This document shows positions 56,101 to 63,650 of a stretch of 64,000 nt of DNA, in pieces. The DNA lies in contig WFMF01000535.1 in the NCBI GenBank assembly GCA_011033025.1, positions 49,264 through 113,263 on the forward strand, in the 5' to 3' direction. The translations under genes were made by a program, and so were the position numbers. Each line of letters starts with the position of its first letter. The stretch's first letter is position 1. This stretch comes from Beroe forskalii. Taxonomy: Eukaryota; Ctenophora; Nuda; Beroida; Beroidae. The notes under the pieces are model-generated. The model had not been told where the DNA came from. It saw only the letters and a list, made by a program, of their open reading frames with translations, and ran no database searches.

Positions 56101-58364
56101 GATATAATTAAGGCAATAAATAAACTGAAACAATAATTGAAAAGTAAATTCGATATGAAACTAAAACAACAAGCTATTACAAAAGCACACATGATACACG
56201 GGAACAGAACACACAACCTGAAACAGCAATGAAAATAATTCAATGTACAATATACAAATCAATGTATAATGTACAATTACAATGTACAATACATTACATA
56301 AAGTACAATACATTGTATAATTCATGAATTACAAGGTACCATGTACAAAGTACATTACACAAAGTACAATACATCACATTGTACATAACACTGATGTTCC
56401 AGGAACTAAGATAACGTTTGACGGCATCTACCTGGTGTCAGACCTCGGAGAAAGTGGTGTCAAGGTCTTCTGGGACGGCCTTTCTTTCGCACAAATCACC
56501 GTTCCCGAGGGAACCCGGTCTTGCGGAGTGTGCTCCGATAACGACGGTTAGTTTATAACTCAGTCATTTTACAGGATATGTACTTATGATAGGTACTTAT
56601 GATAGGTAACTGTATGAAATGCTACTAACAATCATTTTATTGAGACAATCAGTATGGAAAGTGCTGACTTAGCCCTTATGTCAATCTTTGAATTAGGAAA
56701 TCGATATTCAGTATTTTGTTATGTTTGTAGTATACCCATACACCTCGATAGATAAGACATTGGATTGTTATCTATTTCATGTCTCAAAGTAGTTTGTTCC
56801 AGGAAACACGGGTAATGACCTCCAACACTACCTCTTCACTAACATGCTGGGACTGTCGTTTGTAGATACCTGGGCAGTGACTGCACACAGTGAGTTGTTA
56901 CCATGGTAACCATCAGGTTACCAGGGTTACCATGCTATAAATGCCGTGATATCAGTGAAAACTACCTTCTATCTTCCTATGAAGACTTTAGTCAATGTCA
57001 TGGCTTGGCTTAATATTAACATTCTAATTCTTCATTGATAATTGTTATTCCTGATTCTAATCCCTAATTTACAGAAGGGGGATGTGGACAAAACAGCGTA
57101 ACACAGAGTAACGAGGTCGAGAACAGCATGAAGTGAGTCACAACCCTACTTAACTCAGTGACAACAGTATCTACCCTACTTTAAACTCAGTGACAACAGT
57201 ATCTACCCTACTTAACTCAGTGACAACAGTATCTACCCTAATTAACTCAGTGACAACAATATCTACCCTACATAACTAAGTGACAACAGTATCTACCCTA
57301 CTTAACTCAGTGACAACAGTATCTACCCTACTTAACTCAGTGACAACAGTATCTACCCTACTTAACTCAGTGACAACAGTATCTACCCTACTTAACTCAG
57401 TGACAACAGCATCTACCATACTTAACTCATTGACAACAGAGCTGTTCCCATTTGATGTGTGAAACCACTTAACACTGCGAATCTGACACCATCATGTTAC
57501 TCTGACACCAGATATTAACACTGACACCAATTCTTCACTCTCACAAATTATTTACGCCGACACCACTTCACTCAGGATCAAAGAGACTTTGAACAACGTT
57601 TTCGACTCCAACGACGTGTGGTTGGACGGCTTTATCAACGATGCTGCCTTCGACAGAGAGTCGTCTAATAAATTCATGGGTAAATCGCGACTCTCAAAGT
57701 CAAATATTCGAAATATGCGAATACCAGCAAATTCCGCTGTGATCATATTGTTTGGTAAACCGAAAGGAAGGATTTTAAGATTGCTAAATTCTGGTCCAAT
57801 CCCTTTGGCATGAATGAAGCCAAACAATGCCAAAGATTTCTCTAGTAAATAATAAGTTACAACGCATACTATTTGGAATGCCATCATTGACATGTTCCAC
57901 AGAGTGTTCGTGCATGCGCGCCATGATGGCTCAGCTGAAGGACAATGCTGGGATTACATTCGATCGGTGGGACATCGACATGAAGTGCCCATCACCCAGA
58001 GATGTAAGCTATAATTTAGAGATAAGGGGGTTTTACAATTCAGTGTGGAGAGGGATTTCAATACAACGACATGAACTGTCCCACACCGAAAATGGTTGCA
58101 TTTGGAATTAGAGGCAAAGCGTTGGAGGCATGGGGAGCAGAAAAAATCAGTGGCAGCTTTGTGTAAGTGGCAGTCTGTACGCCGCGCAAACATACGCCGC
58201 GCAAACAAAACTGCAGTTCGAACTGTCACCGTTACAGTTTTATCGTTGATTACGTGCATTGTTAACAATCTCTAAAACAAATCTCTTTCCAGATGCTGGT
58301 TGAAGGAGTCAGACTGGGATGCCCTTGGACGAAAGCCAACGCCCCATTCTACTTAATCAAATAG
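47192..58364 (+). CDS. Secreted protein with Cys-rich repeats, three TSP1 domains and a VWD domain (28 exons)
   Basis: Exons: 47192-47240, 47428-47475, 47800-47868, 48167-48361, 48643-48719, 49158-49245, 49390-49545, 49681-49833, 49956-50135, 50875-51048, 51205-51281, 51599-51686, 51842-51997, 52135-52287, 52404-52595, 52733-52894, 53070-53185, 53321-53460, 53675-53783, 55152-55326, 55587-55643, 55814-55918, 56403-56546, 56813-56889, 57075-57132, 57575-57679, 57903-58003, 58293-58364. Sum 3276 nt, 1091 residues, all phases consistent. Signal peptide MLVLLVTTFLFASLHT; EGF/ephrin-receptor-like repeats (CPPGTY, CPEGY, CPKGFISDEGAVS); TSP1 three times (NWGEWGEYSECAAECG ... RTRQC); beta-rich region; VWD (CSVYGDPHVRTFDG ... 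FEVKRGFGINDSG ... SCGVCSDNDG ... WAVT); C-terminus GCPWTKANAP. Extracellular adhesive or matrix role is inferred from the domains. Confidence 0.9.
47495..47605 (+). mobile_element. tRNA-like SINE fragment with perfect 19-bp inverted repeat
   Basis: GTGGGTCAGTGGAGACTG resembles an A box, and GCGTTCGAACCCCGTC is a near-perfect B box. This is followed by CCCGTCAAGGGCAAAATTT (47542-47560) and its exact inverse (47576-47594). It lies in intron 2 of the TSP1/VWD gene. No anticodon stem is evident. Confidence 0.4.
47885..48165 (+). repeat. X-box-like palindrome cluster in intron 3
   Basis: Repeated GGTTACCATGCATTTAATC and ACCATGGTAACCATGGTAAC units. The last one ends at the acceptor of the exon at 48167. 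Confidence 0.75.
48643..50135 (+). repeat. Internal exon block, copy 1 (five exons incl. TSP1)
   Basis: Exons 48643, 49158, 49390, 49681 and 49956 are each matched one to one by exons 51205, 51599, 51842, 52135 and 52404, intron sequence included. A block of about 1.5-2.5 kb was duplicated within the gene. The extra TSP1 exon at 50875 is a third copy of the last exon. Confidence 0.9.
48765..49157 (+). repeat. Minisatellite that copies the acceptor TGTTCAGGGTGGT
   Basis: Units of about 80-90 bp (CCATGGTAACTCTGTTCAGGGTGGTATACCAGTCGC...). TGTTCAG|GGTGGT is exactly the acceptor and first exon bases of the exon at 49158, so each unit carries a decoy acceptor. The homologous intron (51300-51598) shows the same. 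Confidence 0.9.
50135..50255 (+). repeat. 18-bp repeat TATACCTTATAAGGCATG at a donor
   Basis: About six copies start 12 bp after the donor of the TSP1 exon ending at 50135 (CATAG|GTGGGTAGAGTATACC). Confidence 0.85.
51029..51031 (+). other. TSP1 repeat 2 lacks a conserved cysteine (Cys to Arg)
   Basis: In the exon 50875-51048 the codon in GAG-CGC-CAG (AERQGEPC) is CGC, whereas the two sister exons have TGC (AECQGEPC). TSP1 domains have six cysteines in three disulphides, so one bridge is lost in this repeat. Confidence 0.8.
51205..52595 (+). repeat. Internal exon block, copy 2
   Basis: Partner of 48643-50135. The exons for GPCGAGNFA..., AACSAGDHMTESG... and TSP1 are almost identical to copy 1, so the duplication is recent or the copies are being homogenised. 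Confidence 0.9.
51300..51598 (+). repeat. Minisatellite copying the acceptor (second copy)
   Basis: Units of about 45 bp, CAGGGTGGTATACCAGTAACCATGGTAAC. The final CTGTTCAG is the real acceptor at 51598. Confidence 0.9.
52584..52744 (+). repeat. 12-bp direct repeat TTGTCTGTGAAG bounding an intron
   Basis: TTGTCTGTGAAG closes the TSP1 exon (52584-52595, then GTTTGA) and also opens the next exon (52733-52744, after CGCAG). The genomic DNA upstream thus contains the exon-exon junction as if already spliced. Both sister TSP1 exons end at CATAG or CTCAG followed by GTGGGT instead. Confidence 0.85.
52978..53032. mobile_element. CAGACGTTGTCTG-family fragment
   Basis: CCAGACGTTGTCTGGCCC followed by a weakly paired tail ending AGGGCCAGCC, in the intron before the exon at 53070. 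The paralogous intron (near 40030) lacks it. Confidence 0.5.
53833..54000. mobile_element. CAGTTCGAACTG-family element with internal ACACAAAAGACGCGC repeats
   Basis: Left end GGGACAGTTCGAACTTTACGCG and right end inverted GGTGACAGTTCGAACTG (to 54000). One arm has tandem CGCGCACACAAAAGA units. It lies in intron 19, just before the 62-bp array. Confidence 0.8.
54012..55151 (+). repeat. 62-bp minisatellite made from an acceptor and the exon start
   Basis: About 18 copies of a unit with GGGTGTAAGATCTATCACAG, TATCAGAAGCTGGTAGAGGG and TTACCATGACAACCTATTTC. The last copy runs straight into the VWD exon at 55152, whose first 33 bases (GVRSITVSEAG) are the repeat. Each unit carries CTATTTCAG|GGTGTAAGATC, an acceptor followed at 4 bases by a GTAAGA donor-like site. 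Confidence 0.95.
55559..55643 (+). other. Shortened and reordered VWD segment
   Basis: The paralogue has one 138-bp exon (CTYVLAMDC ... HWYIYGKFTSCGDSVTCLTS). Here only 57 bp (SYQGQCTYVLAISVLNRAG) fits as an exon (55587-55643). The matching HWYIYG piece (AACTGGTATATTTACGGGAG) lies upstream in the intron, i.e. in swapped order. About 27 residues with three cysteines are missing from this VWD. Confidence 0.6.
56300..56398 (+). repeat. AAAGTACAATACATTGTACA repeats
   Basis: Degenerate TACAATGTACA units between 56250 and 56395, just before the acceptor of the exon at 56403. Confidence 0.7.
57133..57440 (+). repeat. 30-bp minisatellite starting at a donor
   Basis: About 10 copies of CTACTTAACTCAGTGACAAC + AGTATCTACC. 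The first copy is CATGAA|GTGAGTCACAACCCTACTTA, so it begins at the donor, and each unit holds a CAGTGACAACA echo of it. Confidence 0.85.
58178..58236. mobile_element. CAGTTCGAACTG-family fragment in the last intron
   Basis: TACGCCGCGCAAACATACGC and GCAGTTCGAACTGTCACCGTTA, the same right end as at 53985-54004 and 34950. Confidence 0.65.
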
Positions 58365-59147
58365 ACTGGTGAATCAAGAGGACAAGGGTCAATTGATATC
58401 AGTGCTAAATAAGTGAATTGAAGTGGATTTTCATTCGTTAATCAGAGACGAAATTTCCTCTTTCTTTGAATTTATATTTCACCTTCTACTTTGCCTGTTT
58501 CATGATTGAAATTAGATTCTTGCATTGGGTAGTTAATGTCAGTTGCTATTGTCAGTTTTAGACAAAAGTTCTAATAAATGCAATGATATAATAGTGCCAA
58601 ATCATTGTTAATATCAATCAAATGCATTTAATAGTAATTCTTAAAAGTTATGCTTTAAATTGGTTATTTAAAATAACTCTGTATAGACTTCAAGTTCAAG
58701 TTAAAAGGGGTGAATAAAATAAAATCCACATAACTGTTCCTGCAATGAACATTTTACCAGTAGTAACTGCTAATATTTTACTATTCTTAGAATGAGGAAT
58801 TGATAAAATAAACAAAAATAAGGTCAGATTGGGATGGTTTAAGCAACCAAGGTTTTTGCGAAATAATATCGAAAGCTCGATGCAAAACCGACTCTTTGTG
58901 CGCTCCAAAGTCCTTCTTCACCATCATTTCACTACTATTTGAAGAATAAACCATACAATACAGCTCTTGGAGCTATCTCATCTATCAATGTCCAACGTGA
59001 AATGATAAAATAATGATATTCTAAACAGTTTCCAATCTGTGATCGCATCTTTTGAAGTCATCTAACTCTGAGTAACTTCCTGACACTCCATGACTCCCCC
59101 AGATATTCTGTTGCTCCTTTACAATATTAACCAAGGAATTTAAACCA
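58365..59147. other. 3' UTR and convergent intergenic spacer
   Basis: Lies between the stop of the TSP1/VWD gene (plus) and the stop of the next gene (minus), so the genes converge. AATAAA-like text is at 58571. No gene or tandem array seen. Confidence 0.5.
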
Positions 59148-60891
59148 CTAAACAGCTTGATCGCTCTCGTCTGAGGCTTTCCTCGCCAGCTGCTTCGCTA
59201 TTTGGGGGTTCGCAGCCCGTGACCTCCTGAAACTCCGCATGGTGTCGATAAGGTTACTGCTGCTCACTGAGTTAATGTAAATCACGGCGATAAAGGCGCC
59301 CACGGCGACCACCACCATCGCAAAGCCCACGTACTTGAAGTTGTCCGACTTCTTCTCTGACTTGGCGTGGTACCCGAGCACCAGGAACACCACGGCCAGG
59401 ATGGTGGCTACCACGCAGGCCACCTGGCAGTACGGCATGAGGAACACATAGCTCGGCTCCTTCTGATGTTTTACTGGCTTCACTTTCCGAGCATTCTCGA
59501 AGTTACCGATGTTTATTAGATCCTTCACCTGTCGAGAGGTGCTGTCAGAGTGGAGTGGTGTCAGAGTGGAGTTGTGTCAGAGTGGAGTGGTGTCAGAGAG
59601 GGGTGTCAGGGTGGAGTACTGGAGTTGTGTCAGAGTGGAGTGGTGTCAGAGAGGAGTGGTGTCAGAGTGGAGTGGTATCAGAGTGGAGTGGTGTCAGGAT
59701 AGAGTTGTGTCAGAGAGGAGTGGTTACAGAGTGGAGTGGTGTCAGAGTAGAGTGGTGTCAAGGTGGAGTGGTGTCAGAGTGGAGGGGTGTCAGAGAGAAG
59801 TGGTGTCAGAGTGGAGTGGTGTCAGGGTGGAGTGGTGTCAGGATAGAGTTGTGTCAGAGTGGAGTGGTGTCAGGGTGGAGTGGTGTCAGGGTGGAGTGGT
59901 GTCAGGGTGGAGTTGTGTCAGAGTGGAGTGGTGTCAGGGAGGAGTGGTGTCAGAGTGGAGTGGTGTCAGGATGGAGTTGTGTCAGAGTGGATTGGTATCG
60001 GAGTGGAGTGGTGACGTGGTGTCAGGGTGGAGTGGTGTCAGAGTGGAGTGGTGTCAGGGTGGAGTGGTGTCAGAGTGGAAGAGTGTCAGAGAGGAGTGGT
60101 GCCAGAGTGGAGTTGTGTCAGAGTGGAGTGGTGTCAGAGAGAGTTGTGTCAGAGTGGAGTGGTGTCAGAGTGGAGTGGTGTCAGAGTGGATTGGTGTCAG
60201 GGCTGAGTGGTGTCAGATTGGAGTTGTGTCAGAGTGGAGTGGTGTCAGAGACTTCAGAGAGGACTAGAGGAGTGGTGTCAGAGTGGAGTGGTGTCAGAGT
60301 GGAGTTGGGTCAGAGTGGAGTGGTGTCAGGGCGGAGTTGTGTTAGAGTGGAGTGGTGTCAGGATAGAGTTGTGTCAGGATGGAGTGGTCAGGATAGAGGA
60401 GTGGTGCCAGAGTGGAGTTGGCGTCAGAGTGGAGTGGTCATGGTGTCAGGATAGAGTTGTGTCAGAGTGGAGTGGTGTCAGAGTGGAGTTGTGTCAGAGC
60501 AGAGTGGTGTCAGACTAGAGTGGAGGGTGTCAGAGTGGAGTGGTGTCAGGAAGGAGTGGTGTTAGAGTGGAGAGGTTTCAGGGTGGAGTGGTGTCAAGGT
60601 GATGTGGTTTCAGAGTGATAAAAAGTGTCAGAGAAGTGAGTGGTATCAGATTAAACTGGTGTCAGAGAAACTGGTGTCAGAGAAATTGGTGGTACTAATA
60701 GTGTTGTGAGATGTTTCACATCGCATACTCACATCCACAGTAAGCTCATCAGCGTTTATGTTACAGTTCGCTGCAGGAACGCGCCCTGCGCTCGTAGGCT
60801 CTTCAACAGTTGCCAGCCCCAACCCGTTACCCTGGTCACCCATCACACCATAGTTACCATGGTTACCATCACCTATGTAAGATGGGATCAT
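59148..60891 (-). CDS. Small protein with two membrane segments (2 exons)
   Basis: Exon 1 is complement 60733-60891 (ATG at 60891; MIPSYIGDGNHGNYGVMGDQ ... CNINADELTVD), with donor GTGAGT. Exon 2 is complement 59148-59528 (acceptor CGACAG; VKDLINIGNFENARKVKPVK ...). Phase 0, total 540 nt, 179 residues. Two hydrophobic helices lie in exon 2: FLMPYCQVACVVATILAVVF and YVGFAMVVVAVGAFIAVIYI, joined by a short charged loop (HAKSEKKSDNFK). A basic tail (RSFRRSRAANPQIAKQLARK) follows. Topology resembles CD225/dispanin (IFITM-like) proteins, but the family signature is not clear, so function is not assigned. The glycine-rich N-terminus is coded by GTTACCATGG repeats. Confidence 0.8.
59535..60690 (+). 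repeat. GTGTCAGAGTGGAGTG minisatellite filling an intron
   Basis: About 70 copies of a 16-bp unit occupy nearly all of the 1204-bp intron of the minus-strand gene, starting within about 10 bp of the acceptor. Open frames of 250-300 codons on the plus strand are artefacts of the array. Confidence 0.95.
60735..60880 (-). repeat. Exonised GTTACCATGG repeats in exon 1 of the two-TM gene
   Basis: GGTAACCATGGTAACTATGG and neighbours encode GDGNHGNYGVMGDQGNGLG. This is the second case, after 11527-11580, of the dispersed palindrome inside coding sequence. Confidence 0.75.
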
Positions 60892-61830
60892 AACGAGGGA
60901 TAGATTGGAATACAACTCTCCTGATAGACAGTGGATGATTCTACAAATTATAAGGAACAGTGAGGAGCAGAAACACGGTTCTTGCCAGCTCCTGAAATCC
61001 TAAAGGCGGTCCTGGCAATAAACTGGCAATAAACTGAACAGTTAGCACTGCACAGAATGATAACACAGTAAACAGAACAGTAAAAGTAAGTATTAAGCAC
61101 TATCCAGGAAGAACAAGAGAAGTGTGGAAGGAGTGTAAAGCAAAGAAGGGAAAGCACTTTACAATGCTGAGTGTTAATGTGACACAGTGTAGAATACAGC
61201 TAACAGAATACAGTGTAGAGTACTGCTAACAGAATACACCAGAATTCCTATCAGAATATATAACGATACGAGCTGCCAGCTGCCTTCGAAAACACATTTC
61301 ATCATCTCTGTTATAAGCCCTGACAATGACGTCATCAATTCACCATAACTCATAAGAGACACAGTGAACATTGGAAAAGGGAGGCACCTAACGAACGGCA
61401 CTGTTCAGGTTTCCTTCAAAAAGGAAGGTTAAATGACAGTTAACTCTTTAGTCCCCAACAGACACCTGTAATCACCCTTGTAATGGGTCGCCCTTTCTAC
61501 TCTTTCCTAATCTAGGGCAGATAAGGGAGGGTGCGGTAAGATACAATCAGGATTCCTATAAAGTAAACACTGCCTATACAATATGCAATATATTAGGTAT
61601 ACATTGCGGCATCATAAACAATCTCACACTGTCATTCTTCAGGTTTATTCGTGCCAAAGGAACTGTTACACTTGCCTATTGACATTTTTAGCCCCTGCTC
61701 ACAGGTCAACTTGGAGCAAATATTCATTTTGTGATGTTTTATGAATGAGCACAAAACAAAATTATGCACCTTCCAGGCATGTTTTTGCTATGTATTCAAA
61801 AACCCTATAGGCACCAGAGTACCGTGCGCA
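60892..61830. other. Intergenic, upstream of the two-TM gene
   Basis: Holds degenerate AACAGTAAGCACTG and GAATACAGTGTAGA units (61010-61230). No gene. Confidence 0.5.
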
Positions 61831-61930
61831 ATAAATTATTACGCACTGAAGTGCCAAAATCAGGATTTATTACGCACTGTAGGTCATAATAATTTATTAT
61901 GGTGTGCGTAATAATTTATTTCGCACAGTG
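61828..61930. repeat. GTGCGCAATAAATTATTACG inverted repeats
   Basis: GTGCGCAATAAATTATTACG, TTATTACGCACTG and the inverse GTGTGCGTAATAATTTATT form a cluster of short inverted repeats about 100 bp long. Confidence 0.6.
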
Positions 61931-62010
61931 AACCCAATTGTACCTTCATATCATAAATTAAAACATTTCCTTGTGTTTGAAATTATCCCCTTTTTAACGA
62001 GTAATTACGG

Positions 62011-62175
62011 TGCATAATGAGAGGTTTTGTAACTAGCAAAAGTTGCAAACCGCGATATTATGCACCGAGCGCGAAGCGCGAGGGCATAATAACACATTAA
62101 GACCGAGGCCGAAGGCCGAGGTTTTAATGGAAGGTTTGCAGTTTTTGCGAGTTACAAAACCGAATTATGCAACGA
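62011..62175. mobile_element. Foldback element F1 with GAA-capped hairpins
   Basis: Arms GGTTTTGTAACTAGCAAAAG / CTTTTTGCGAGTTACAAAACC-like, enclosing two snap-back stems GAGCGCGAAGCGCGAG and CCGAGGCCGAAGGCCGAGG. Confidence 0.75.
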
Positions 62176-62514
62176 CAATACATGTAGGCATATATTACGT
62201 AATTATGCATAATCAAGCAAGAATATGAGAATATGTAGTGTTATTGGCTTGTCTATATAATATTTGAGCTATTGTGATAAGAGCAGCTACTGTATCTTTC
62301 AGTGTGAAATCTGCGGTCTGTCACCCCAGTGTTCATTTTAACACCTCTCCCCGCTATAGTAAGGTCACGTTTTGAAAAACACTGGGGAACAATGCCAAAA
62401 TGGTTTTATTATCAACTGTAGTTCCACTTTTTTGGCACTGTAGTTACACTTTTTCAAAACTGTAACTGTTTTAGCGTGCATAATGGGTATAAAGGAGCAC
62501 TGCGTAAACCTCCT

Positions 62515-62690
62515 TAGAAGTTGCATAATTCAGTTTAATAACTCGTAAAAAGTGCAAACCTCTGCAATAAAAACCTCGGCCTTCGGCCTCGGTTCTTAAT
62601 GCGATATAACAAACTCGGGCCTTCGGCCCTCGTGTGTTATGTCCCGGTTAGCAATTTTTACTCGTTACTAAACCCTTCAGCAGCCTATGT
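62515..62690. mobile_element. Foldback element F2, relative of F1
   Basis: GTTGCATAATTCAGTTTAAT and AACTCGTAAAAAGTGCAAAC at the left, inverted TTTTTACTCGTTACTAAACC at the right. Two stems CCTCGGCCTTCGGCCTCGG and CTCGGGCCTTCGGCCCTCG lie within. Same plan as F1 with different stem bases. Confidence 0.75.
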
Positions 62691-63139
62691 TGCAAAAGTC
62701 TCCCTTATGCCCTAAACCACTGTGAGCAGCAGAGTGAGCAGAAAAGTGAGCAGCAAAGTGTAAGTTGTAAAGTTACAGTGGCCGTTCACTTATTCAGCTT
62801 TAGAATATGCACTGGTCCGTAAGAAGGCATTAAGACAATGCAATTCAGAACACAAAGGGCTAATGAGAGGCATTTGTTCGCACTGAACATTACACCACGT
62901 GCAGTAATGAAGAAATAACAACAGGAGTAACTGCAAATGATAGCCATCAAATGTCTAAGGTGGAGATATACCTGCGTGAAAAAGAGCCATTAGAATTAAT
63001 AAAATTATTTTACGTTTTCTATTTTAATTACTGCTTAGCGTGGAAGTGTTGGAGCAGTTGTTTAAATGCGGGTACATGAGTACATGCGAACAGCAAGCAG
63101 ATGGTACAGTGTAGTGTAGCTTTCAGATGGCACTTGCAC
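62691..63139. other. Intergenic DNA
   Basis: Short GTGAGCAGAAAAGTGAGCAG repeats near 62720-62770. Nothing else supported. Confidence 0.5.
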
Positions 63140-63335
63140 ACATGACGTCATTATCAGGGGTTAGAGTGGTGTGTTGATGACATCATTATCACGGCTTATA
63201 ATGGTGTGTTGATGACGTCATTATCAGGGCTTATAATGGTGTGTTGATGACGTCATTATCAGGGCTTATAATGGTGTGTTGATGACGTCATTATCAGGGC
63301 TTATAATGGTGTGTTGATGACATCATTATCACGGC
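63140..63335 (+). repeat. CRE-like minisatellite TTGATGACGTCATTATCAGG
   Basis: Five to six copies of a 38-39 bp unit, each with TGACGTCA or TGACATCA. A further pair lies at 63905-63970. Confidence 0.9.
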
Positions 63336-63394
63336 TTTCAGCTGGCATTTGTTGTACACATGAGTCAAAGCTCCAGAGACAAATACTGTACTGT

Positions 63395-63650
63395 GCAGTG
63401 AGGCACAGTACAGTGTGAAGTGCAGTGAGGCACAGTGAGGTACAGTGCAGTGTGAAGTGCAGTGTAGTGTAGTGAGGTACAGTGCACTGTGAAGTGTAGT
63501 GCAGTGAGGTACAGTGAGGCACAGTGAGACAGTGTAGTGCAGTCAGCACTGTGTAGTGCACTGTAGTGAGGTACAGTGCAGTGCAGTGTGGTACAGTGAA
63601 GTGCAGTGAAGTGTAGTGCAGTGCAGTGAGGTACAGTGAGTTGAAAGCCA
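63395..63650 (+). repeat. CAGTGAGGTACAGTG repeats
   Basis: Degenerate 5- and 10-bp units (GTGCA/GTGAG). A 125-codon minus-strand frame across it is an artefact. Confidence 0.85.

Noticed and set aside
59509..60618. Open frames of 250-300 codons (VSEWSGVRVEWCQ repeats)
   Set aside because: Artefact of the 16-bp array (three units are 48 bp, so frames stay open), on the strand opposite to the real gene and inside its intron.
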